DNA of 64,000 nt from Gautieria morchelliformis (Eukaryota; Basidiomycota; Agaricomycetes; Gomphales; Gomphaceae). The notes below the pieces were generated by a model. It saw nothing but the letters and a program-made list of their open reading frames with translations, had not been told where the DNA came from and did not search any database. Positions within the stretch are counted from its first letter, which is position 1, and each line of letters starts with the position of its first letter. The position numbers were made by a program, and so were the translations under genes. Positions 24,449 through 34,750 of the stretch are shown here, one piece after another. The stretch is from the NCBI GenBank assembly GCA_015179125.1, contig WHVA01000147.1, positions 62,001-126,000 of the forward strand, written 5' to 3'.

Positions 24449-26947
24449 ATGACCTCTATACATATCTCCACCTCTCAAGGCAAACGCCTACGGGGCAGTT
24501 CTATATCTTTATCACCCCGTCTTCCCACTGTTGCCAACGGTATCCACGAGAAACGCCTTTACCGGACCACCTGGTCATGGACGACCACTTACTATATTCC
24601 ACTACCCTGGCCCTTTTCGCGGCGAACACACGTCCAACTGTTGAGGGTTTACCTCCCCATACCGCGCAGGTGGACACTATCTATGAGAAACCTTGGTCGA
24701 GCACGTTCGCGATGGTCACAAATTCTCCTTGTCTTTGCTTTGATGACTTTTTTATGGCAACTCTATGGATTTGCGCGACGGCACGGGACACAACTGCCTC
24801 CTTTTCATACTGCTACCACGACGCGGGTATTTTCGTCCGATGACTTACGACGAGTATGGGAGTGGGAAGTCGCGAGTGGTCATTATCAAAGTAATAGAAA
24901 AAGTACGTGTCAATTTTTTAGAGGCGACAACGCTGACGCGACAAGATGCGTTTCTCGCAGTTCCAACTGGTGTAGCAATTGAGGCTCCATTGTTGAACCC
25001 GGGTCTACCCAAACAACCACTCGTTCATGCTTCCCGATTTAAACCACAACGCTCAATCCTGAGCATTACCGTCGGGTCTGGGTTAAAACGCACATATATT
25101 GACATACAAAGTATCCCGCCAGCGATCGGGTATCCACCACGGCCAACACCTGGTAGCATCGCAGACCTTGATATAGTTATGGCTCATTGCGATTTCAGTA
25201 ATAACAAGGCTAGTACCCAGTTAGCCTGATGCGGTATGCGGTGCTGATATTTAGTTTTGCGGACAGTACGTTAGGGATTGTCTAGAAGTATTACGGGTCG
25301 GGGCGGGGTTAGATAATGGCAATCGAGTAAGGCGTGGCAAGATGAACGAGTGGAAGTATATCTACCTGGAGCAGGGTCAGCGTTTGACCATGACAGTTCC
25401 ACCTATGTTCGGAACTATAAAACCCGTATCCAACTCGAAAGAAGACATCACTCTCGAACCACTGCCTCGCCTCCCATCGCCATTGTCATACTGGACGTCA
25501 TCCGAGCTAGCTACAGCTTGTGATCCTGACCATCCTCGAATATTTCACATATTCTGGGGAGGGCCTTTCACCTCCCACCCACACACAATGATTCTCTCAT
25601 TTCTTTTCACGCAAAATCTTGGCCTTCATCTTTCCCCCGATTTACCATCGTCCAAAATCTGCCGTCCTCAATTTTGGGTATGGATTCAAACAGGTCTTGC
25701 TCGAGAGGCCACTCCCAAACCGACCGCCTTGAGGGACATGTTTGAATCGTTAAAGAAGAACCCGTGGTCGGCACCTTTCCTTCATCCGCGGTTTCGGGAC
25801 ATTATCAAGTTCAAACTGTGGAACACCACCGAACAGCTTGATAGTATTCATGAGTTGAAAGACGAATGGCGATCCTCCAGTCTGTTCAATTCGGGCGGTC
25901 ATATCTATAACATACCGAAAGAAGATGCATCGGACATGGGACGGCAGTACCATAAGGAAGCCTTCCTTGGTATGACGCATCTTTCATTTCAATCGAAAAC
26001 AGAGCAAGACGTGCTCAATCGTATGGGATCCACTTCCTCTACGTCGTACGATATAATGCGGACAATTCTATCTGATATGGCTCGATTTTTACTCTGCCAT
26101 CGGTTTGGTGGAGTTTATCTCGATGCAGATACGCTCTTCCTTCGTGATTGGGAGGAGCTATGGGGATGGAAGGGTGCTTTCGCCTACCGATGGTCACGTC
26201 TTCCAGTGTACAACACTGCAGTGTTGAAGCTCAACAAGGGCTCGGCATTGGGAACATTCCTCATACGGACAGCTCTGAGACATGGCCTTGACTTCCATCC
26301 GATGACTATCTCTCGATATCTCGAGGATGCAGACATGGAGGGTCTCCTTCTACGACTCCCCGATGCTCTGTTTGATTCGCCTTGGCTAAACACAGAAAAC
26401 TATCAGCGTGACCGACCACCAACCCCAGCACTTGTGCAGCAAGTCATACATCTATGTAATATCTGTGTAAAGACTAAACCCTTTTTTTTCTCTGCAGATT
26501 CGACCATTTTTTCGACACACCAACGACTATGGGCGGAGAACCTCAAGCGTTAGGCTTTGACGGCTTCTTTCGAGGGGCGTATTCTTATCATTGGCACAAT
26601 CATTGGCGAGTTCTCGCTTAGTTTCTCAGGGTCATCACAACTATAACAAGTAAAAATCACCCGACAGGTGGACACCATTTGATCCTGCACGCAATTGGCC
26701 TGATCTTGGTCCCCAATTTGAAGATGCAGAACGCATTGCACGACTGCAAGTCAGAACCTCTCATGAAGGTTCTGAGGTGTCAACGCCAGGGATGGCCAAC
26801 GCTACGGAGAGTCAAAAGATCGACTGGGAGGATCGAGTGTCAGATGACCAACGTGATCTTGACTGGTCGACTGTCTTGAAACGCACATTTGAGAGTTACA
26901 TTCGTGGCGAACGACCGAATATGTACGGCGAATGGATACATTGGTGA
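24449..26947 (+). CDS. DXD glycosyltransferase, type II membrane (paralog 1)
   Basis: Five exons in phase (24449-24902, 24961-25208, 25267-26438, 26498-26605, 26668-26947) give 753 aa. A basic cytosolic N-terminus precedes one hydrophobic segment (ILLVFALMTFLWQLYGF), as in Golgi type II transferases. The catalytic core has the sugar-nucleotide motif HRFGGVYLDADTLFLRDWEE and the block PRIFHIFWGG, as in DXD (GT32/Gly_transf_sug-like) enzymes. The C-terminus ends FESYIRGERPNMYGEW. It is a tandem paralog of the next gene. Three of its four introns need GC donors (25209 GCTAGT, 26439 GCAAGT, 26606 GCGAGT), where paralog 2 has GT. Substrate unknown. Confidence 0.8.
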
Positions 26948-27157
26948 CTTTGCTGGGGGCGGTGGAGGGGTAGATGTTAGGCTGTACCTTCAAAACATTA
27001 ATAGTGCATAAATAATAAGTATACCCTGGAGCGCTGCTGCGCACATAGTCCTCGGCACGCAGCTCGGCAACTCCCGAGGTTTTACAGCCAACGACAAATA
27101 CGACGAACACGCTCGCGGGCGAAACGTATTCTCTATCCTGTTTAGTGGTTGGCATCC
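26948..27157. other. Intergenic region between paralogs
   Basis: 210-bp spacer between tandem glycosyltransferase genes. No separate feature seen. Confidence 0.4.
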
Positions 27158-29744
27158 ATGCACGCTGCTCCTCGTGGACATAGTTTACGAGAGAAAGGCC
27201 GTTCATCGCCTCTTCCTTCCTACTCAAACACCCTACACGAAAAGCACTTTCTCAGGTCAAGACCATCGCAATGGACAACAACCTACCATTTGCAATTGCC
27301 TTGGTCTCCACGAGGAGTTCCCCGACGAATAAAGGTTGTTCTACCGCTTCCGCTCAACATGTATAGCTCTGCCGTGGAACGATTCGGTCGAAGTCGAGCA
27401 TTTGCCATTTTTCTTGGCACATTCGTAGCCATTATATGGGCCATTCTTACTACGCGGAAGCGTTTTGGCACCCCTCAGAACCCGTGGGACGCAGGCTACC
27501 CAGGGGACCCACCGACACTGGTCTTTGCTCGTGAAGATTTGCAGCGTGTATGGGAATGGGAGATTGCAAGTGGGCACTATCCCAGTAGTCGAAAGAGTAC
27601 GTCCTAACCCTTCCATGAATACATGAATAGTATTATTAATTGAACACCTTATAGTACCAGAGATGATAAACCTGGCAGTACCACCATTGAACCCTGCGAT
27701 TGCGCGGACACAGCAACCCATTCTTCCGGCTCGATTTAGGCCCCCAAGTTCTATCCTGAGTTCTACCGTAGGAGCCGGCCCGAAGCGCACATACCTGGAC
27801 ATTCAAAGTGCACCGCCGGTGGTAGCTTATCCTCCCCGTCCAGTTCCAGGAAGTGTTGCGGACCTGGACATTATCATGGACCATTGTGACTTTTCGAAGA
27901 ACAAGGTAGGCAAGGAATACACATTTACCTCAGGTACACTCTCTCAATTACCTTTTATTCTGCACATAGTACGTGAGAGATTGTTTGGAGGTTTTACGGT
28001 TAGGGGCAGGTCTGGACAACGGAAAGCGCTTGAGACGCGGTAAAATGGATAATTGGAAGTATAACTATATGGAGGAGGATCGTAGACTCGATCAGTATCC
28101 TCCAATAACGATCCCACAACCCAAAGGGCCCTATAATGCTCGACTACAGGACGATGCTGACACTGGTTTGGAGTTCCGGAAACGCGAAGCCATCGAGCCT
28201 CATCTGCGTCTGCCACCTCCGCGGACGTATAGACCATATGTCGAATCGTCGGATCCCTGTGATCCTGATTATCCACGAGTCTTTCATATGTTTTGGACAG
28301 GTCCCTTCACGGACAAGCCCTATCTCGCTCTCTTGTCATTTCTCTTTACTCAAAATCTTGGTCTCCACCTTCTCCCGGACACACCTTCACCCACTGTCTG
28401 CCGTCCACAAGTTTGGCTATGGATCAATCCTGGCCCTGCTGCTGCCGTGCCCAACCCAACCGCGCTCCGGGACATGTTTGACTCATTGAAGGATAACTCG
28501 TGGTCTGCGCCTTTCCTCCATCCACGATTCAAAGACGTCATCAAATTCAAGCTATGGAACACCACTGACCAGCTTGATGGGATTCCCGAAATCAAGGATG
28601 AATGGCGGTCGTTTAATATATTCAATTCTGGTGGTCATGTTATAAACGTGCCCAAGAACCAGGACACCAAAATGAGCCAGTCTGAAGCCGATCTATCCTC
28701 AGATGCCTCCGTCAATGGCACTGAGCCTCCTGAGCCCTCGGCGACGAACCTGCCCATCGAGAAGGAAGATGATATGTTTGGACGCACTGGCTCCACATCG
28801 TCGTCGTCGTATGATCGTTTGTCAGTGATTTTATCCGACATGGCGCGCTTTATCCTTTGTCATCGTTTTGGAGGCACATACCTGGATGCCGATACAATAT
28901 TCTTACGCGACTGGGAGGAACTCTGGGGCTGGAAGGGTGCATTTGCCTACCGGTGGTCGCGTCTCGAAAAGTATAACACAGCTGTCCTCCGAATGAACAA
29001 AAATTCAGCCCTTGGGACGTTCCTGTTCAGGACCGCGCTTAGAAACGAACTTGACTTCCACCCCATGACGATCTCAAGATATACCAAGGACGCCTATTTA
29101 GAAGGACTATTATTACGACTCCCCGATGCCTTATTTGATTCTGCATGGCTAAATACCGAATACTATCAGCGCGACCGACCGCCATTTCCCTACTTCACAG
29201 AGTACGTGCCATAATCTGATGTTAATATCAGGCCCCCAGCTTACGCCTTCACATCCACAGTTTCGCCGACTTCTTCGACACCCCATCGATGAGCAATGCG
29301 GCGCCGCAAGCATTGGGCATAGAGGGCTTCTTCAGAGGTGCATTCTCGTATCATTTCCACAACTTCTGGTGAGACTTTATACGGGCGTCTATCGTGCCGC
29401 TGAGCTAAGCCGCCGAATGTCCTGGCAGGTGGAAACCTTTCGATTCTAGTCGTAACTGGCCAGATCTGGGCGAGCGATTTATCCAGGGCGAACGGGCTGC
29501 TCGGAAGGCGTTGCGTGAAGCGGCACTTAACGCCACGCGAGAGGCGGCTTCCGGGTCGTTTAGCATGGAGACGGAGACCCCCGTTACACGGCGGGAGATT
29601 GACGACGATGAAGATTCGGTATGGGAGGACCGCATTGAGGACGATAAACCTGATCTGGACTGGGCAACAGTCCTCAAACGGACTTTTGAAAGCTACATCC
29701 GCGGCGAACGCCCGAACATGTATGGTGAATGGATCGTTTGGTGA
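27158..29744 (+). CDS. DXD glycosyltransferase, type II membrane (paralog 2)
   Basis: Five exons (27158-27596, 27655-27905, 27970-29201, 29261-29368, 29429-29744) give 781 aa, with introns at the same places as in paralog 1. The order of parts is the same: basic N-terminus, membrane anchor (AIFLGTFVAIIWAIL), lumenal stem, PRVFHMFWTG, DXD core HRFGGTYLDADTIFLRDWEE, and C-terminus ESYIRGERPNMYGEW. It carries a longer acidic insert before the core (MSQSEADLSSDASVNG...) than paralog 1. All donors are GT (GTACGT, GTAGGC, GTACGT, GTGAGA). Likely a Golgi transferase acting on glycans or glycolipids; acceptor and donor cannot be read from sequence. Confidence 0.82.
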
Positions 29745-30068
29745 CACATCGGTTGTATTATGCATGGCACTTAGCTCATGAACCCCCGTCTGGTCCTTGG
29801 ACTCGACGTAAGTATCCACGCCCACATCTGCGAGATGACACCTGCGACGTCTCGCCCTGCCCGCTGTGTATATAGGCCCCTCTTCCCCGCGTAAATATTC
29901 GCTTAGTCTACTAGATCCACTACCTATTGTCGCACTTGCATTTATTACACACATATTTTGGGAGCCGCGGAGAGCACGCTAGGGGGACGGGAACGGTGGC
30001 CAGTTAGATATAGGTTTTTTTCCAAAATTATATCCTCGTGGCGTTGGAGACCAATATCTCACGATTTA
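29745..30068. other. Convergent intergenic region
   Basis: Shared 3' region between the plus-strand glycosyltransferase and the minus-strand RPE gene. No ORF or repeat of note. Confidence 0.4.
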
Positions 30069-31163
30069 CTAATCGAAACCCTTTGCCTGTGCAGTATGCA
30101 CGCTGGCTTTCAAAGTCGCGATGACCTTCTCGGGGTCCTGCGCGTTGAAAATAGCCGTTCCCGCGACGATAACGTTGCTACCTGTGAATGGAGAGTAAAT
30201 TGCTCCAGGGACAAGCGGCCTTGGCGTGGAAACGGGGCTTACCCGCGTGCGTACATGCGTCGACCGTTTTAGGCCCGACGCCCCCGTCGACCTCGATGTC
30301 TTTCTGCGGGAAGCGCCGTCGCAGCTCCGCGACCTTCGGCACGCAGCGCTCGAGGAAACTCTGCCCGCCGCGTCCTGGAGCGAGCCCACGCGTGAGACGC
30401 ACACACGGCAGCGCGCGAGGCGGGGAGAATACGCACCCGGGTAGACGGTCATGACGAGCAGCATGTCCGCGGCGGCGCCGACGTCGTCTGCGATGGCCGC
30501 GGCGGGCGTGTCAGGGGAGATGGCGACGCCGGCGCGCATGCCCTTGACGTGGATCGCGTCGATGAGGGCGCGCGGACGCTCTGCGGTGCGGCGGTGCGGT
30601 GCGGTGTGAGGTCAGGCGCAGCGGAGGAGGGTGGGGGGTGGTACATACGCGTGGCTTCGAGGTGAAAGCAGTACAGCGAGCCGCCCGCATCTGCGATGTC
30701 ATCTACCCACTAGAGACGCGGGAGAAGGTGGGAGCCCGTGTGAGATGAACGGAATGTAGAGCGGACCTTCTCGGGGTCAGAGACCATCATGTGGCAGTCC
30801 ATGAATATCCCGGGCACGCCCTTGCTCACGCATTTGAGAACGGGGGCACCTGGTGCGGTGCGGTGAGACGAGCGTATCTCGGGTGGCACGGTGCACGTAC
30901 CCATGGTGATGTTTGGCACGAAATGCCTGCAACGTTGCGTGATAAGTGCGGTTCGCGCTCCCAACGAGGAAGACATTCACCCGTCCATGACATCTGTAAT
31001 GTGTGGGTGTAATAAGAAGAGCTCGCTACACGGGTTCGGCGTGTCGTCGCGCACCCATGTGAAGCCATTCAGCACCGTCTTTGATCATTCGCTTGCATTC
31101 TGCGGTGAGCTGGCCAAAATCCGAGGCAAGAACCGACGGGGAGATGATAGCTCGGGGAGACAT
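30069..31163 (-). CDS. RPE1: Ribulose-phosphate 3-epimerase
   Basis: Interconverts ribulose-5-phosphate and xylulose-5-phosphate in the pentose phosphate pathway (cytosol). Eight exons on the minus strand keep frame: 31055-31163, 30981-30993, 30901-30926, 30767-30849, 30649-30709, 30437-30580, 30243-30374 and 30069-30181, giving 226 aa, normal for the family. TIM-barrel signatures: SPSVLASDFGQL, HMDVMDGHFVPNITMG (spread over four exons), DCHMMVSDPEKW, HLEAT, GVAISPDTP, MTVYPGRGGQSF, EVDGGVGPKTV and VAGTAIF. The metal-binding His/Asp residues are all present. Exon 2 is only 13 nt and exon 3 only 26 nt. The 5' half lies in the inverted repeat and is copied at 58528-59047. The terpene cyclase lies 283 bp upstream on the same strand. 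Confidence 0.92.
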
Positions 31164-31445
31164 TGTCTGAATATTCAAGCGGAGATCTCGATCCAACGCA
31201 TCATATAGGGATTGTCCAGATAGGGTCAGATCTGGCCCAATCCGGGCGTGCTTTTTTTCTTTTTTTTTTTTTTGAGGGAAACCTCAGTCGGTGGAATTAC
31301 ATGACATGCCTGTGCAGGCAAAGTTTACGACAAGTCTGTTGATAATAACCTGGCATACAACTCGCCCGAAGTACAGATTGCAAAGATTATAGGAAAGCAG
31401 CAAGGGATCGAAGGAAACCCAAAGTCCTTCAACAACCTGGCTCTG
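31164..31445. other. Intergenic spacer, RPE to terpene cyclase
   Basis: Contains a poly-T tract (31252-31273) and is itself part of the inverted duplication. It would hold the RPE promoter. In the right arm the equivalent DNA has poly-A with several interruptions. Confidence 0.5.
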
Positions 31446-32678
31446 TTATAACTCTAGATCCTTAAGCCTGTACCGGTCCTGTTCCATGTGGAATGCGCTA
31501 CGTTGCACACAGTATATCTTAAGCTTTCCACAAACCCTTGAATTAGTGGAAGATACTCACATGTATCCACGCTCATAAACCTGCCAGATAAGGAGGGCCT
31601 TGGGGCTATTCGATAGCGCCGTGTGTATTGTGTTTCTCGAAATTCGCAGTTCCTCTGCCATCTCAGCCAACACCTGTACGGGTGCCTTATTTTCAATGTA
31701 TGCCCGGTTGTGGACATAAGTCCCTGTTTCTCCGGCAAGCTCCTCCTTGTGAAAACTAGGAGAAACGGGATTCAGATGACAGAGCAAAATGGCAGAAGAT
31801 AGGCACAAACGATAGCATATCATTCGTTAAGGAGATCCAGAAGTTTATGTCGGGAATGGCCTGAATAAATTCCATCATATCGATTTTAGTCGACTTGGTA
31901 AAAGCCATGAGAGCAAAAGGAGTGCCCCCCCCAGTGCGATCACGCACAAACCATGGAAATCGCTCTGTGCCCCGAATCAGAGGTAGCTTCTTCATATCGA
32001 GCTCAAGACAATTAATGGTTACGAACTCGAAAGTTCCGGCTATGATGGAGTTCGCACATAGAGGGTCGTACAGATCCCACATACGCATGAGCACACCGGC
32101 AAGCGCGTCGAGGACAGGGTCCAACTGTGGTTGGCCACTGATGAAACGCTGCTGAAATGCGCAGAACGGGCTAGGGTCTTTGGGTGCCATGTCGTCCACG
32201 TAAAAGAGATACCTGTCGAAATTGTCATCACCCCCGTTGGGATGCAAGTATAGCAACATTTCACGTACCAGGTGTACAACGCGATATTCTTTTTTTCGGG
32301 GAAACTGCGGTCACGGTAAGCCAACTGTGAGTAATGATATAGTGAGCACTCCTTATACAAAGCGTGAGATCGGCCAGTGGTACCTGTGCGTAACTAGCAG
32401 ACAGGTGGAGCGTCCTTTCAAGTTGGTGACAAGTAATGTTTCTAGCTTCCATTTCGGCTCGCATCGCATCTTCCAGCTGTTGGTTCGTAGCATTTATTTC
32501 AATTTTATTGTATGCCATGTCGTTCAAGAAGGCTCTCAAGATGGGGACTTCGATATCTACCGAAACAGATAGATGGTCAGAGTCCAATCAAGATGAAGGT
32601 AAGTTACGAACTCGTTGAAGTGCTTGAGATGAGATGCGAATCAAGACGCGTGGCTTCAATGTCATTGGAGTTAGCCAT
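31446..32678 (-). CDS. Tri5-type sesquiterpene cyclase (trichodiene synthase family), left copy
   Basis: Class I terpene cyclase; family members cyclise farnesyl diphosphate to sesquiterpenes. Six exons on minus (32612-32678, 32384-32556, 32269-32324, 31811-32212, 31561-31755, 31446-31497) give 314 aa. The Asp-rich region reads FYVDDMAPKD across an intron. The second metal motif is NDMLSFHKEE (N-D-x-x-S-x-x-x-E), restored only with donor GTTTGT (intron 31756-31810). A C-terminal RY pair (QDRYRLKDLEL) is present. The first intron has GTTCGT where the right copy has GTTTGT. Real start ATG is at 32678. Product not predictable. It lies upstream of RPE on the same strand, and no P450 or transporter neighbours indicate a biosynthetic cluster. 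Confidence 0.85.
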
Positions 32679-33580
32679 TACTAGTGACGACTGTTTAGGG
32701 GAGTGGATATTGAAGGTGCTAAGAGTCGGTATGGCTCCTCGTACACCTGAAGTTCAGTGTCGTCTGCATCGTCTTATATATTGGTAGCTTCGACCACGAG
32801 GATATAAGTGGAGCCACGAGCATAGTACAGGCTTGGACCGGAACCGTCCGGGCACAGTAGCATGTCTGTGATAGTAAAGATAGGTGATTAGCCACACTAG
32901 CACGTAGATAGATGCATATACCACCGGAATATCCATAGAGCCATTGGCTTCCCAGCATCAACGTCTCAGGAAGAAAAATGGGATGTACTGGTTCTTTACA
33001 TAACATATCGTACCCGAGTACCCTTACAAAACAGCAGAATGTACTGATGTCATTTCCGGCGTGGATACGGTACCGAGGACAGCGAAACGGTATACATCAG
33101 AAAATGTCTCAATTTAATCCCCGACTAGGGAGGCCGAGTCTGTCGACACAACCTCGCTCGGATGCCTATGTTCCTGCACGGATTATGTTCTGTTTGCCCT
33201 TTTTTTCTTTTCCCTGCATTACAGTAATGTTATCTTTTACTAAGCCGATCATTTTGCACCAATAGTAAGTATTGTTTGGGCGTTTGTATTTTGGTACCAT
33301 TATCTCGGGCTCAACTTGTTTTTTCCCGGGCCGGGAAGTTATTTTTGGCCCTGCTTCTTTTATATTTTCCTCGTTTTTCCCCCGTCTATACATCGCTCTT
33401 CTTCCTCATGTATCTCTCGTGCGCCGCCTTCGTTTTACCCCTGTCCTTGTCGTCCTTGGACTCCTTCGAAGTCGCTGTACCTGGTTTTCTCGTGTCGTGC
33501 TTTGTCGCTGTTTACCTCTTCAGTGACCTGTCATTGTCCAGACGTCCAGGTCCCATTTATCCACCACTTCCTGCTTTACA
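32679..33580. other. Cyclase upstream region and arm end
   Basis: To 33275 this is the promoter-side part of the left arm and has a counterpart at 56345-57003. From 33276 it is T-rich unique DNA up to the foldback-element end. ORFs in 33272-33845 are T-rich chance frames on both strands. Confidence 0.45.
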
Positions 33581-33712
33581 CACTGCAGGCATAGAAAAGT
33601 TTTCTTGTCTGAAAAACTGTTCAAAAAACTGTAAATATTTTCCAAATATTTTTAGTGTTTTTTTTTTATGTAAAAAAACTATAATAAAAATTTGTGTTTT
33701 ATTAGAATTTAA
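33581..33712. repeat. CACTG foldback MITE, left-end fragment
   Basis: Begins CACTGCAGGCATAGAAAAGT and follows the left end of the element at 41799 for about 130 bp (TTTTCTTGTCTGAAAAACT.TTC, then TTTTTAGTGTTTTTT). It then leaves it after TAGAATTTA. No matching right end occurs before 34.7 kb, so it is a truncated copy or the end of a longer, different internal sequence. Confidence 0.75.
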
Positions 33713-34750
33713 TCGATGCAATTGCCTACTTGATTCGATGCGGCCCAAAGCTACTGACCGACTGTCACATTTTTTTGCAAGACTTGACATAAACTATGAG
33801 GGACCTAGACATGCTTATGGCCCTATGGGAGAACCTGGCTTTTAATTGGACTGATGATAGATTAGCTACATATACATATATGCTGTAGATTGCCTCAATA
33901 CAATTAGCATATAATGTACATAACATGCAATACTAGCATGTAGATATCTTCTTTACTATAATCCTGTTCGTGTGCTTCATATACCTTCATTTCAGGATGG
34001 CCAAAGGTCAAGCCTACGTTTCATCTAAACCTGAAGGCATGGGGTTTCTTCATGGTGTTTACCCCTACACAAGTCAAGTCCAGGCCATCAACGGGGCTCC
34101 TGGAGGGCAAGGCCAACATATGTGTTGTCAAGGCCCTTCAGCCTACTCCCTACTCCCAGCTCGTGGCATCACTGAACCCGAGGCGAGATGCACTGAGGTT
34201 CCACCCCGATTCCCAATCATCAAGAAGGACTCTGACTGATGTGCCTTACTGACCTGTCTAGGCACTCCAGGGTGAAATGGCATGGAGATGGTCTTGCATC
34301 TGCGCAGGGCAGAACCAGGCTGCCAAGGGAACACCAATCGCATGCTTTACTATGCCCGAGTAGGAAATGGATCGGTGCAGGATATGGATAAAGTGTCTTA
34401 AAATATATACCTCAGCCATTTTAGGTCAGTTTTGTAGCTAGAGTTACAAGTTATACATAGTAGTTTATCCAGGCAAATTAATGAGTAACAGGAAGAAGAA
34501 GTCTAAGTGCTGGAAGCTGCCTAATGTGTTTCCAAGCATTGTTAACAACCCCATGAGCTCAAATGTGTGGGTTTAATTGCAAATTTTCACTCAATTACAC
34601 TATACTCTTATAACATGGATTTCCTCCCATGCCGGCAAAGCAAGGAGCTCTGGTTCTTGGTTTCTTCTGTCATGATCTCTTAGACAGCTTTGGCGTGACA
34701 ACATGCTTTTGATCTCCGATTGAATCCAAACCTTCGACGTTTTGCTCCAC
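33713..34750. other. Transposase upstream region
   Basis: About 1 kb with no strong gene. A short frame from ATG 33997 (81 codons, MAKGQAYVSSKPEGMGF...) is unrecognised. I could not find pogo-type terminal inverted repeats with confidence. Confidence 0.35.

Larger units (their letters stand above)
30640..33275. repeat. Inverted duplication, left arm
   Basis: This segment is reverse-complement homologous to 56345-59047 over its full length, including exons, introns and flanks of the terpene cyclase and the first five exons of RPE. Homology stops on the RPE side about 10 nt into the intron after exon 5 (GTATGTAC shared, then different), and on the other side after AATAGTAAGTATTGT. It has 23 bp (near 33217-33240) that the right arm lacks. 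Amino-acid differences between the cyclases suggest several percent divergence, so this is not an assembly mirror. Confidence 0.95.
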
